Positions 35,420 through 44,041 of a stretch of 52,660 nucleotides of DNA are shown piece by piece. Made by a program: the position numbers and the translations under genes. How positions within the stretch are numbered: position 1 is the stretch's first letter; every line of letters begins with the position of its first letter. The notes below the pieces were generated by a model, which saw only the letters and a program-made list of their open reading frames with translations, was not told the DNA's origin and did no database searches. Source of the stretch: Chloroflexota bacterium (GTDB lineage Bacteria; Chloroflexota; Anaerolineae; Aggregatilineales; Aggregatilineaceae); NCBI GenBank assembly GCA_012729765.1, contig JAAYCM010000142.1, positions 1 to 52,660 on the forward strand, read 5' to 3'.

Positions 35420-36451
35420 CTACGGGACGGGCGTGGCCTCGTCCTGAGTCGATTGCACTGTGCGCGAGAGGAACACCAGCCCGCCCAGCAACGCGTGGCC
35501 CCAGGTCAGCCCGCGCATGATGATCGCGATCACGCCGGCAGAACCGCTGCCCACCCCGGCCAGCCCCAGGAAGAAGACGTAGGCCGACTCCTTGACGCCC
35601 AGCGACGCGGGCGAGATCGGGATTAGTTCGGCGGCGGTGGTGAGCGCGATCATCGGTACGAACGCGCCGACGCCGATCGGATTGGTCACGGCGACCAGCA
35701 CCAGGTAGGTCGCGCCCATCGTCAGCGCGTTGGCCGCAATCGAGAGCAGCAGCATCGCGCCCAGCACGCCGGGCTGCTTCAGGTGGCTGGAGAACGCCGC
35801 CTGCAAGTGATTCACCTTGCTTACATATTTGCCCAGCCTGACCCGGCGCATCAGCGCCGCAATCGGCCCCATGAACCAGCCCTGGCGCAGGACGATCAAC
35901 ACGACGATCCCGGCCACAAACAGGGCGTGGATCATCAGCACGAAGGCCAGCGGAACCTGGCCGGATTCCAGGAACAGCGCGAACAGGCTGCCCGCGCCGA
36001 TCACCGACAGCAGGCCGATACCGCGCTCGATCAGGACCGACGAGGTTGAGTCGGCCACGCGCCCGGTCGAGGCGGCGGTATCGACGGCGCGCACCGCATC
36101 CCCCCCGACCGAGGTCGGCAGGACGGTGCTGAAGAACGCGCCGACGAGATAGCTGCCCAGCAGGCGGCGGAAGGGCAGGTCCATGTGGCTTTGATGGATC
36201 AGCAGGCCCCAGCGGTAGGCTTTGATGGCGGTGCTGACCAGCATCAGCAGCCAGGCGAACGGGATGAGCGTCCAGTTGACGCTGCGGAGTTTGTCCTGAT
36301 CGCGCAGGACCAGCGAGACGACGAAGGCCATCAGGGCGAAGGCGATGATCAGCCGGCCCCACAACAGCAGGCCGGAGCGGTGGCGCTTGATCCAGGTCAG
36401 GATCGAGGGCCGCTGATTCGTATCGAACTGAGGGGTAAACGAATCGGTCAT
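35420..36451 (-). CDS. Flippase-like/lysyl-PG synthase TM-type membrane protein
   Basis: A 343-residue membrane protein with about eight hydrophobic segments. It matches the UPF0104/LPG-synthase transmembrane fold: SYLVGAFFSTVLPTSVGGDA followed later by IERGIGLLSVIGAG and AAELIPISPASLGVKE. Such proteins are thought to move or sort lipids across the membrane; here it may supply a lipid-linked sugar to the two GT-C enzymes. The start at 36451 (MTDSFTPQFD) is chosen because it is the first Met near the first hydrophobic helix; 36553 would add Arg/Pro-rich residues. It is the first gene of the minus-strand array that runs to 30354. Confidence 0.85.
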   Translation of the reverse strand: MTDSFTPQFDTNQRPSILTWIKRHRSGLLLWGRLIIAFALMAFVVSLVLRDQDKLRSVNWTLIPFAWLLMLVSTAIKAYRWGLLIHQSHMDLPFRRLLGSYLVGAFFSTVLPTSVGGDAVRAVDTAASTGRVADSTSSVLIERGIGLLSVIGAGSLFALFLESGQVPLAFVLMIHALFVAGIVVLIVLRQGWFMGPIAALMRRVRLGKYVSKVNHLQAAFSSHLKQPGVLGAMLLLSIAANALTMGATYLVLVAVTNPIGVGAFVPMIALTTAAELIPISPASLGVKESAYVFFLGLAGVGSGSAGVIAIIMRGLTWGHALLGGLVFLSRTVQSTQDEATPVP

Positions 36452-36607
36452 AGGTCTACAGAGCCTTTGTCCGGCTGGCAGATGAGTTTGGAGAGGCTGT
36501 GCCGGTTTGGGAGCGCGCCGGCGAATTATAGCAGTCCGTCGGGCGCGTGCCAATGGATCGTCAGCCTCGTGTCATGATACTATTACGCAGATTATAGGTT
36601 TTCGTTC

Positions 36608-36702
36608 TTGACATTCCGCCAATCCCCAACGATCATTATCCATAGCTAACAATTAAACCACTGTATAGACAGGCGGAAACCCCATTGGCGGGGGTTTTTT
36701 TA
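36608..36702 (+). ncRNA. Putative leader or small RNA ending at an intrinsic terminator
   Basis: TTGACA (36608-36613) is 17 bp from GATCAT (36631-36636), which matches four of six -10 positions. Transcription would start near 36643 and meet the terminator AAACCCC/GGGGTTT (36677-36683 with 36691-36697, followed by T to about 36701). The transcript would be about 60 nt. No gene lies upstream on this strand, so the terminator is either the end of a small RNA or an attenuator for the MFS gene at 36800. An 8-base segment CCGCCAAT (36617-36624) is complementary to ATTGGCGG (36684-36691), which could form a competing pairing if transcription starts further upstream. Confidence 0.4.
36677..36702 (+). 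terminator. Intrinsic terminator without an upstream gene
   Basis: AAACCCC (36677-36683) and GGGGTTT (36691-36697) form a stem over a seven-base loop and are followed by a run of T. It lies about 98 bp before the MFS start codon. Confidence 0.7.
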
Positions 36703-36799
36703 TTTTACGACAACCCGAGGACAAACAGCATTCTTTTGTTAATGCCTGCATTTTCCGGATGAGCTATCAAAATACAGGCCGTCAGGCAGGGTTCTGAAG

Positions 36800-38065
36800 A
36801 TGGATACCGAGATCGAAGCGCAGCCTTCGGCAGCAGTCGTTCAAGCGAATTTCCGGCACTTCGTGGGAGACATCCTGTGGTTTGGCCTGGCGATGCCGGC
36901 TACCGCGCGTTTTCTCTCGGTGTACGCGATCCGGCTGGGGGCTGAGCCGATGCTGCTTGGCTGGCTGGCGGCGCTGCCCGCGATCCTGGCGCTGGCCAGC
37001 TCGTCGCTGGCCGCCTGGTGGCGCCGTCGCTATCCCGATACCGTTGGCGCGCAGCTCTGGCCGGGCGTGTTTTACCGCTTCGTGTTCCTGCTGCCCGCCC
37101 TGACACCCTTCTTCCCGGCAGAATGGCAGCCGGTATGGCTGGTGCTGGCGGTATCCCTGCCGGCGCTGCCGCAGGGGATCTCGTCGGTGATGTTCCTGGT
37201 GCTGCTGCGCGAGGGCATGGACAGCGTCAAACTGACCGCGCTGATGAGCCGCCGCTCCCTGATCTTCAATATCGCGGTCGCGCTCAGCACGCTGGCTTTT
37301 GGCTTCTGGCTGGAAGAAGTCGCCTTCCCATTCAACTACCAGTCGATGTATGTTGTGGCGTTTGCCCTGTCGCTGGTCAGCGCGTGGCACGTGCAGAAGG
37401 TGCGTATCCTCACCGTTGAGGAGCAGCCGGTCACGACGCCCGATCAGCCGGTCGTCAGCCCCTGGCGCTCACCGGCGTTTCAGGGCGTGGCCGTGATCGT
37501 CGTGATCATGCATGTCTCGTTCTACATGCTGATCCCGATCATCCCCCTGCGGCTGGTGGACGAGCTGGGCGCGACCGAGGGCTTCATGTCGATCTTCGCG
37601 CTGGCCGAGCTGGGCGCGGCGGCGCTCGTGGCGGCGCTCACCAACCGGATTGTGGGCCGGATCGGCAGCCGCCCCGCGATCGGGCTGGGCCTGGCCGGGA
37701 CCGGGCTGGCGGCGATCGTGCTGGCTCTGACCTCGAACCTGTACGTCACGCTGCCCGCCGCGGCGATCTCCGGCGGGATGTGGACGCTGGCCGCGATCAG
37801 CCTGTTCAACTATTTCAGCGAGTGCACGCCGCGCGAAAGCCTGACCAGCTACTCGACGCTCTACAACCAGATCGTGATGCTCTCGGTGTTCGTCGGCCCG
37901 ATGCTCGGCAGCCAGCTCGCAAGTATGTCGCTGGAGCTGACCTCGGTGCTGATGATCGGCGCGGTGCTGCGGCTGATCGCCGGTGGGCTGATCCCGTCCA
38001 ATATCCGGCGCGGGCGAATGAAGCGCACGGCGCATCCCGCCCCGGCGGCCAAAGGCTACGAGTAG
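36800..38065 (+). CDS. Major facilitator superfamily transporter
   Basis: A 421-residue integral membrane protein with about 12 hydrophobic helices in two halves (residues 20-200 and 225-405) joined by a loop with VEEQPVTTPDQPVVSPWR. The second half contains NRIVGRIGSRPAIGLGLAG, the shared MFS inter-helix G-x-x-x-D/R-like segment. It is a carrier of unknown substrate. It starts at 36800 with AGGCAGGG upstream and is preceded by an orphan terminator that may control it. Downstream, two exported glycosidase-like genes follow on the same strand. Confidence 0.86.
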   Translation: MDTEIEAQPSAAVVQANFRHFVGDILWFGLAMPATARFLSVYAIRLGAEPMLLGWLAALPAILALASSSLAAWWRRRYPDTVGAQLWPGVFYRFVFLLPALTPFFPAEWQPVWLVLAVSLPALPQGISSVMFLVLLREGMDSVKLTALMSRRSLIFNIAVALSTLAFGFWLEEVAFPFNYQSMYVVAFALSLVSAWHVQKVRILTVEEQPVTTPDQPVVSPWRSPAFQGVAVIVVIMHVSFYMLIPIIPLRLVDELGATEGFMSIFALAELGAAALVAALTNRIVGRIGSRPAIGLGLAGTGLAAIVLALTSNLYVTLPAAAISGGMWTLAAISLFNYFSECTPRESLTSYSTLYNQIVMLSVFVGPMLGSQLASMSLELTSVLMIGAVLRLIAGGLIPSNIRRGRMKRTAHPAPAAKGYE

Positions 38066-38176
38066 ATCGAAGCCTGTCCTGTGCGCCGGATCAACCCGCG
38101 TCCGGCGCTTTTGATTCGGCGTGGGGCGGCGGCCCGCGTTTACCCGGCGTTTGCCCGGCGGTATCCCGGATGCATT

Positions 38177-38204
38177 TTGACTCTGGCGCGAGTGGCACTA
38201 CACT
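38177..38204 (+). promoter_or_regulatory. Promoter giving likely leaderless mRNA for the lipoprotein gene
   Basis: TTGACT (38177-38182) and TACACT (38199-38204) are spaced by 16 bp. The ATG at 38213 lies eight bases after the -10 box, where transcription is expected to begin, and no ribosome site is visible. The same geometry occurs at the MarR and TPR-ATPase genes. Confidence 0.5.
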
Positions 38205-38212
38205 CTGAAACC

Positions 38213-39637
38213 ATGAACAGACGACTTATCATAGCGAGCGGGCTGGTGCTGGCCGCGCTGGTCCTGTCGGCCTGTGGGCAGCCGACGCCCATCGCGGTTT
38301 ATGTGACGCCCACCCCACAGCTTGATCCGACGACGATCCCCGTCACCGTTCCCGGCGATCCCCCGGCGACTTCGGTGGTCGATGCGCTGGTGCAGGTGCT
38401 CCAGACGCCGACGCCGACCGCGACGACCGCGCCGGGCGTGTTTTTCGGCCCCATTGTCGGGACGGACTACACCCCGGAGCCGCTGCATACGCCGGTGCCA
38501 TCCGAGATCGCGGAGCGGCCCTGCCCGGCCATCGTCCAGGCGTCGGAAGTCAACCTGTACGCCGACCCTGATGCCGAATCCGAGATCATCGGGACGGCGG
38601 TCGCGCGCGAGCGGCTGCCGGTCAGCGCGCTGACGACCGACGAGGTGGGCGAGGAATGGGCCAATACACCCGGCGGCTGGCTGCGCCTGCTCGCGGATGG
38701 CCGCCCGCAGGCCGCGCTGGACAGTATGCGGGCGTGCGACGTCCTGCGCGGCACCCAGCCCGATACCACGCTGGCCGGGCTGCACGTGCTCAACGACACC
38801 GGCGCGGACGAGGTGATCGCGCTGGTAGAGCGCCTGGCCGAGAGCGGCCACCCGCTGGGCACGATCAAGGGCCTGAACGGCACGGAAGGCCTGCTGGCCG
38901 AAGTGAAGCGCATCTCGCCCGAAACCGTGACCGTCTACCGCTCCGTGCTAACGCCGGGCGGCCTGGCGGACTGTCCCGCCGTGCTGTGGGAGCACGCCCC
39001 CGAAGACCTGCCGGAGCCGGAGTCCGTCGCCCGCGAGTGGCTGGCCGGGCTGGAACCGGAGTGGGACAAGGTGGACGCCGATTATTACGAGGTGATGCAC
39101 GAGTGCCCGGCCACGATGGACTGGCTGGCGCGCTTTTCGATTGAGGCGATGAAGATCGCCGCCGGGCAGGATCGCTGCCTGCTGCTGTTCTCGTTCCCCG
39201 GCGGCAACCCCGCGCTGGAAGTCTTCGATCAACTGCTGCCCGCCTACGAGTACGCGCTGGAAAACCCCTGCGCGTCGGGGCGCAATCACGGTATCGCGCT
39301 GCACGCCTACGGGGTGCTCGACACCGACCTGGTGTCCGAGTCCGACGTGTGGATGACCTTCCGGCACCGCATCTTCTATGAGCGGCTGCTGCACGTGCTG
39401 CCCGAAGCCGCCGATCTGCCGGTGTATATCACCGAGATGGGCATGGGTGGCGGGACGCTGATGCCGTCGTGCGAGACGATTGTCCGCGACGCGCTCCAAT
39501 ACACCTACCAGCTTGAAGAAGACCCGTATGTGAAGGGCTTCCACCTGTGGAACGTGGGAACGGGCGAGCAGTGGTACGACATCACGCCCTGTCTGCCGCT
39601 GCTGGGCGATGCCCTGCTCGATTACTATCAATCGTGA
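38213..39637 (+). CDS. Lipoprotein with SH3-like and glycosidase-like domains
   Basis: A 474-residue exported lipoprotein. The signal ends in lipobox LVLSAC (MNRRLIIASGLVLAALVL). A Thr/Pro-rich linker leads to a bacterial SH3-like domain (residues about 105-175, with ASEVNLYADPDAESEIIGTA). The rest (about 180-474) is a TIM-barrel glycosidase-like domain with TIKGLNGTEGLLAEV and YITEMG, whose E408 matches a clan A nucleophile. The acid/base position reads MHE (H296-E297) rather than the usual NE. The domain pair suggests binding or cutting of a cell-surface glycan. Paralogous to the next gene. Confidence 0.82.
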   Translation: MNRRLIIASGLVLAALVLSACGQPTPIAVYVTPTPQLDPTTIPVTVPGDPPATSVVDALVQVLQTPTPTATTAPGVFFGPIVGTDYTPEPLHTPVPSEIAERPCPAIVQASEVNLYADPDAESEIIGTAVARERLPVSALTTDEVGEEWANTPGGWLRLLADGRPQAALDSMRACDVLRGTQPDTTLAGLHVLNDTGADEVIALVERLAESGHPLGTIKGLNGTEGLLAEVKRISPETVTVYRSVLTPGGLADCPAVLWEHAPEDLPEPESVAREWLAGLEPEWDKVDADYYEVMHECPATMDWLARFSIEAMKIAAGQDRCLLLFSFPGGNPALEVFDQLLPAYEYALENPCASGRNHGIALHAYGVLDTDLVSESDVWMTFRHRIFYERLLHVLPEAADLPVYITEMGMGGGTLMPSCETIVRDALQYTYQLEEDPYVKGFHLWNVGTGEQWYDITPCLPLLGDALLDYYQS

Positions 39638-39672
39638 CGACATTCAAACTGATGAGGCTCTGGAACCGACGC

Positions 39673-41223
39673 ATGAAGCGGATGCATGGATTGGCGCTGT
39701 TAATCGTTGTGATCGTTCTGGCCCTGGCCCTGCCAGCCCTGCCCAGCACCCGCGCACAGGATGGCGGGGGCACGCCCGCCGCGACGCCTTCACCCCCGGC
39801 GCCGGCCCAATCGCCGCAGTGGGGGCCGATCACCGAGCAGGTGACGGTCTTTGGGCTGCCGTTCGGTGAGACATTCGACGAGAACCGGGGCTGGCTCAAC
39901 AATGGCACGTGGCAGTATATCACCGACGGGGCGTATACCGGCGGCGGCTGGTATCTGGACGGATCGCAGCGCCAGACGATCAGCACGCTGTCGTACACGG
40001 CGTCAATCGATCTCAGCGGCATCTACCCGGCTCGGCTCTCGTTCCGGCAGAAGGGCAGTCTGCCCACCACCGATCTGATCGCGCTCCAGATCAGCCTCAA
40101 CGGCGCGCAGTCGTGGATGTCGATCGACGAGCAGATCGGGATCAATAACGACTGGGCGCTGCGCACAGTCGATCTGACTGCCTACCAGGGGCAGGTGATC
40201 CGGCTGCGTTTCCAGGTGGCGACCGGCGCGCCGATGACCGAGGGCGAGGTTGTCACGGGCGGCTACTGGATCGATAACCTGTCGATCCAATCCGTCGCCC
40301 CGCCGCCGCCGACCGTCGCGCCGCTGCCGTCCGGCCTGCGTCCGACGCTGATGGGGCTGCATGTCCTCAACGGGACGCAGCGCGAGCCGATCCTGGCGCT
40401 GGTGCAGCGGATGGCGGCCACCAACCATCCGATGGGTACGATCAAAGGGCTGAACGGGTCCGAGCAGCTTCTGGCCGAAGTCAAGCAGGTTTCGCCTTAC
40501 ACCGTGACGGTCTACCGCTCGCTGCTGACCGCCGAAGGGATGCGCGACTGCCCGGCGGCGCTCGAAGAGAATCCCAATAATCCGCCCGATCCGGCTCAGA
40601 CGGCGCGCACCTGGATCGATGGCTTGCAGCCGCACTGGAACGCGGTCAGCGCCGACTATTACGAGGTGATCAACGAGTGCAACGCCCCGACCGAGTGGCT
40701 GTCCAGTTTCTTTATCGAGGCGATGAAGATCGCTGAGGAACAGGGGCGCTGTATCCTGCTGTTCTCGCTGCCGGGCGGCAACCCGGAGCCGCACGAATTC
40801 GAGAAGCTGCTGCCGGCGCTGCGCTACGCGCTCGATCACCCCTGCGCGTCGGGGCGCTATCACGGCCTCTCGCTGCACGCCTACAGCATGCAGGATCAAC
40901 TGCTGCTCTCCGAGGCGGACCCGGCCTTTTCGCTGCGGCACCGCATGTTTTACGAGCGCATCCTGCCGCAGCTTCCAAACGTGACCGATCTCCCGGTCTA
41001 CATCACCGAGGCGGGCATCGGCGGCGGGACCTATATGCTGTGGCAGCAGCAGACCTGTGAGAGCATCGTGCGCGACATCGTCCAGTACACGATCGCGCTG
41101 GAGCAGGACCCGTATATCAAGGGCTTCCACTGGTGGAGCGTCGGATCGGGCACGGACTGGTTCGACGTGACGCCGTGCCTGTCGATGATCGGCGATGCCG
41201 TGCTGAATTACTATGGGCCATAA
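39673..41223 (+). CDS. Exported glycosidase-like protein with beta-sandwich domain
   Basis: A protein of about 516 residues with an N-terminal signal (LALLIVVIVLALALPALP). Residues about 60-215 form a jelly-roll-like beta-sandwich (FDENRGWLNNGTWQYITDG, LTAYQGQVIRLRFQV), probably carbohydrate-binding. From about 225 on it matches the barrel domain of the previous gene and keeps the usual glycosidase residues: N334-E335 in YYEVINEC and E446 in YITEAG. It is a likely clan A glycoside hydrolase; the bond cut is unknown. Start uncertain: ATG at 39652, 39673 or 39682. The gene is close behind its paralogue. Confidence 0.82.
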   Translation: MKRMHGLALLIVVIVLALALPALPSTRAQDGGGTPAATPSPPAPAQSPQWGPITEQVTVFGLPFGETFDENRGWLNNGTWQYITDGAYTGGGWYLDGSQRQTISTLSYTASIDLSGIYPARLSFRQKGSLPTTDLIALQISLNGAQSWMSIDEQIGINNDWALRTVDLTAYQGQVIRLRFQVATGAPMTEGEVVTGGYWIDNLSIQSVAPPPPTVAPLPSGLRPTLMGLHVLNGTQREPILALVQRMAATNHPMGTIKGLNGSEQLLAEVKQVSPYTVTVYRSLLTAEGMRDCPAALEENPNNPPDPAQTARTWIDGLQPHWNAVSADYYEVINECNAPTEWLSSFFIEAMKIAEEQGRCILLFSLPGGNPEPHEFEKLLPALRYALDHPCASGRYHGLSLHAYSMQDQLLLSEADPAFSLRHRMFYERILPQLPNVTDLPVYITEAGIGGGTYMLWQQQTCESIVRDIVQYTIALEQDPYIKGFHWWSVGSGTDWFDVTPCLSMIGDAVLNYYGP

Positions 41224-41322
41224 TCCCCCATCCTAAATCCTTCCCCCAAAATGAGGGAAGGACTTTTGAGATGTTCCCCTTCCCTCAGCTCATTTTGGGG
41301 GAAGGGGCCAGAGGATAGGGGG
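41224..41322 (-). repeat. Palindromic intergenic element, copy 4
   Basis: The core in reverse orientation runs from CCCCCATCCTAAATCCTTCC to GGGGGAAGGGGCCAGAGGAT. It contains the two hairpin arms CCCTTCCCTC and GGGGGAAGGGG. It fills the space between converging stop codons (TAA at 41221-41223, TGA at 41327-41329). The longer terminal repeats of copies 2 and 5 are not seen. Confidence 0.85.
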
Positions 41323-41326
41323 CAGA

Positions 41327-42475
41327 TCAGGCCAGGGTCTGCCGCTTGATCGTCTGCGCGGCGATCAGCACCAGCCCGACCGTGATGCCGATCAGCACCA
41401 GCACATAGGGGCCGACCGCGATCAGGTCGGAGCCTTTGATCATCACGTCGCGCAGGGCATAGTTGGCGTGGGTGAGCGGCATCAGCCACGCGACCGGCTG
41501 GAGCCAGCCCGGCATATCCTCGATGGCCCACAGCGCGCCGGAGAGGAAGACTTGTGTCACCACCACCAGCGGGATGAACTGCACCACCTGAAACTCGTTA
41601 CGCGCGAACGTGCTGAAGAACACGCCCAGATTGACCGCCATCAGCGCCAGCAGCAACTCGACCACGAACACCACCGCCAGGCTCCCCACGTAGTGCACCT
41701 GCAGGCCGAAGATCGTGAAGGTCAGGATGATCAACGCCTGGGCCAGCGCGAAGAGCGCGAAGCCGAGCATATAGCCGATGATGATCTCGATCTGGCGGAT
41801 CGGTGTGGCCTGGAGCCGTTCCAGCGTCCCGGCGACGCGCTCGCGCAGGAAGGCGACGCTCGTCAGGATGAACACGAACATGAACACGAACAGGCCGATG
41901 AACGCCGGGGCGAGGTGATCGAGCTGGTCGAATTCCGCGCCGCCGTAGCGGTAGGTTGCGTCGATATGGACCGGGGGGGCGCTCTCGCTGCTGACCAGGC
42001 TCAGGCTGGCGAGCGTCTGCACGGCGGCGCGCGTCAGCAGCGTGTCGAGCACGCGCGCGATGGCCGGATTCGAGCCTTCATAGGTGATCGAGATGTTCAA
42101 CTCGCGCTGCTGCAAGGCGCGGGCCGAGAAGTCGCCGGGCAGGGTAATGATCGCGTCCAGATCGCCATCTTCCAGCCGCGCCTCAGCCGCCGCCGCGTCG
42201 AGCACGTCGAGCTGGAGATTTTCGCCCAGCCCGCTCAGGCTGTCGGTCAGGCGTTGGCCGAGATTGACTGTGCCCCCGCCGCCGATGGGCAGCGCCGCGC
42301 CGGTGTCTTCCAGGACAACGGCCAATTGGACGGCGGTCGGTTCCATCCGCACGAGCACGCCCGCCACCGACAGGACGACCAGCGGCACAAGCAGGATCAG
42401 GGCCAGCGTACGGCGGTCGGCCAGAAGCTGCTGGATCACGCGCCGGGCCAGGTTTAGAATTCGCTGCGTAGACAT
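41327..42475 (-). CDS. ABC-2 type exporter, permease subunit
   Basis: A 382-residue permease. A first helix (LALILLVPLVVLSVAGVLV) is followed by a large extracytoplasmic loop (residues about 45-195), then five helices (IGLFVFMFVFILTSVAFLR onwards), the layout of ABC-2/YhgE-type permeases. VAGTLERLQATPIRQIE is the typical coupling helix region. It starts after GAGAGGA and lies 28 bp after the ATPase gene. It probably exports a hydrophobic compound together with that ATPase. Confidence 0.9.
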   Translation of the reverse strand: MSTQRILNLARRVIQQLLADRRTLALILLVPLVVLSVAGVLVRMEPTAVQLAVVLEDTGAALPIGGGGTVNLGQRLTDSLSGLGENLQLDVLDAAAAEARLEDGDLDAIITLPGDFSARALQQRELNISITYEGSNPAIARVLDTLLTRAAVQTLASLSLVSSESAPPVHIDATYRYGGAEFDQLDHLAPAFIGLFVFMFVFILTSVAFLRERVAGTLERLQATPIRQIEIIIGYMLGFALFALAQALIILTFTIFGLQVHYVGSLAVVFVVELLLALMAVNLGVFFSTFARNEFQVVQFIPLVVVTQVFLSGALWAIEDMPGWLQPVAWLMPLTHANYALRDVMIKGSDLIAVGPYVLVLIGITVGLVLIAAQTIKRQTLA

Positions 42476-42503
42476 GGTTTTCCTCTCCGCAAGGGTGCAG
42501 GGG

Positions 42504-43241
42504 CTAAGCCGCCGGGCCTTGCTCGGCGTAGTGCAAAAAAGCCTGTTCGAGCGTCTCTGTTCCGGCCCGCTGAAGCAGTTCGGCGGCGGACCCCTCGGCC
42601 AGCAGCACGCCGTGCCGGATGAACCCCAGCCGGTCGCAGCGCTCGGCCTCGTCCATCACGTGGCTGGAGACAATCAGCGTCACGCCTTCCTGATTGAGAC
42701 GGCGAAAGTGATCCCAGAACTGGACCCGAAGCTGTGGATCGACGCCGACAGTCGGCTCGTCGAGCATCACGACCTGCGGGCGGTGGACCAGCGCGCAGGC
42801 CAGCGAGACACGTCGCTGCATCCCGCCCGACAGCTCGCGCACGCGGCTGTCCATCCGGGCCGAGAGATCGACCAGCGCGACCGCTTCTTCGATGGCGCGG
42901 CGGTCGTGCGCCAAGCCCGCCATCACGGCGAAGAACTGCACGTTCTGGTAGACGGTCAGGTCTTCGTAGAGCGCGACGCGCTGCGTCATATAGCCGGTGT
43001 GGGCCATCACGTCTTTGTCGGGCATGCGGTGGCCGAGCACGTGAGTTTCGCCGCTGTCCGGCGCGATCAGCCCCATGATCACGCGGATCAACGTCGTCTT
43101 ACCGGCCCCGTTCGGCCCCAGCAGGCCGTAGGTGGTCCCGCGCTCGATCTGGAGCGAGAGTCCGCGCAGGGCATGGACGCGGCCAAAGTGCTTGTGAACC
43201 GCCTGCACCTCAACGGCGCAGCGGCCATTCATCGGATTCAT
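42504..43241 (-). CDS. ABC exporter ATP-binding subunit
   Basis: A 245-residue ABC ATPase with Walker A GPNGAGKTT, signature LSGGMQRR, Walker B VVMLDEPTVGVDP and switch His in SSHVMDEAERCD. It energises the permease encoded downstream. The start at 43241 follows AGGAGAA, 25 bp after the TetR stop; an in-frame Met at 43298 is inside the TetR gene and unlikely. Confidence 0.93.
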   Translation of the reverse strand: MNPMNGRCAVEVQAVHKHFGRVHALRGLSLQIERGTTYGLLGPNGAGKTTLIRVIMGLIAPDSGETHVLGHRMPDKDVMAHTGYMTQRVALYEDLTVYQNVQFFAVMAGLAHDRRAIEEAVALVDLSARMDSRVRELSGGMQRRVSLACALVHRPQVVMLDEPTVGVDPQLRVQFWDHFRRLNQEGVTLIVSSHVMDEAERCDRLGFIRHGVLLAEGSAAELLQRAGTETLEQAFLHYAEQGPAA

Positions 43242-43266
43242 TGTTATTCTCCTGAGGGATAGTGGA

Positions 43267-43881
43267 CTACTCGCGCGCGTCGTCATCCATGATGCCATAC
43301 AGCAGCGCGTCGATAAACTGCCTGGACCAGACCTCGTGTGGAAGCTGCTCGAACGTCATGCCGGGCGCGATGTTGCGGGTGACGATGTAGCCGACCACCA
43401 GGCTCGCCATCAGCCGCACCAGGACTACCCCGTCCAGCGGCTTGAGGCCGGGCAGCGCCTGCAGCCTGACAATCACGCCGATCACTTGCGGGAACACTTT
43501 TTCGCTCAGCACCTGCGCGACGTGGCGGCCTTCGAACTCGCGCAGGTCGATCAGGGCCAGTTGGAAGAAATCGTAGTATTGGGGCATGACAATCAGGATA
43601 TCGGTCAGCGCCGAGCGGATATACGCCTCAGCCGTTTCGCCCTGGGCATTGTTCAGGATGCCAAGCAGTGCCCCGTATGGGTTCTGCTCTTCGATCAGCG
43701 CCCGGAAAATCGCCTCTTTGGTGGGGAAGTGGTTGTACAGCCCGGCCACCGCGCGATTCCCCGCCGCCTGTGCGATAGCGCGCATACTCGTTCCGTTGTA
43801 GCCCTGTAAGAGAAAAAGCTGCCGGGCCGCATCCATGATTTCGGCGCGTGCCACGTCGCCTTTGCTGCGATCATCGATCAT
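43267..43881 (-). CDS. TetR family regulator of the ABC exporter
   Basis: A 204-residue TetR-type repressor with helix-turn-helix at residues about 15-58 (ARQLFLLQGYNGTSMRAIAQ, GLYNHFPTKEAIFRALI). It is the first gene of an operon with the ABC ATPase and permease, so it probably senses the exported compound and represses its own operon. It starts at 43881 after AAGGGA. Two operator-like palindromes overlap the region just downstream of a consensus promoter upstream of this gene. Confidence 0.93.
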   Translation of the reverse strand: MIDDRSKGDVARAEIMDAARQLFLLQGYNGTSMRAIAQAAGNRAVAGLYNHFPTKEAIFRALIEEQNPYGALLGILNNAQGETAEAYIRSALTDILIVMPQYYDFFQLALIDLREFEGRHVAQVLSEKVFPQVIGVIVRLQALPGLKPLDGVVLVRLMASLVVGYIVTRNIAPGMTFEQLPHEVWSRQFIDALLYGIMDDDARE

Positions 43882-43898
43882 GCCTGTCCCTTTGTGTA

Positions 43899-43945
43899 TG
43901 AGCGTTCGTTCATATTCGGACTAAAAAAGAACGAACGACCGTTCA
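43899..43945. promoter_or_regulatory. Two TetR-like operators
   Basis: Two palindromes of form TGAACG-NN-CGTTCA: TGAGCGTTCGTTCA at 43899-43912 and CGAACGACCGTTCA at 43932-43945, each with one mismatch. They are 33 bp apart, about three helical turns, and both are followed on the same side by TATTC. They lie between the promoter and the TetR start and would block transcription when bound. Confidence 0.7.
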
Positions 43946-43951
43946 TATTCT

Positions 43952-43979
43952 ATTATAAGCAGCTTGCGCGGGCTGTCAA
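43952..43979 (-). promoter_or_regulatory. Consensus sigma-70 promoter of the TetR-ABC operon
   Basis: On the minus strand TTGACA (43979-43974) is followed after 16 bp by TATAAT (43957-43952). Both boxes match the consensus at every position. Transcription would begin near 43945, at the edge of the upstream operator. Confidence 0.82.
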
Positions 43980-44041
43980 GCATCCCGGCGCGCGCGGGCG
44001 AGCAGGTATAGAATTGGGCCAGCGCACTGTGAGAGAGTTTG

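Larger units (their letters stand above)
36452..36799. other. Divergent intergenic region with orphan terminator
   Basis: This region separates the flippase-like and MFS genes. On the plus strand it contains a TTGACA box at 36608-36613 and an intrinsic terminator at 36677-36702 (annotated separately), but no open reading frame of note. The region between terminator and MFS start (36703-36799) is AT-rich at first and then weakly GC-rich, with AGGCAGGG 8 bp before the start. Confidence 0.6.
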
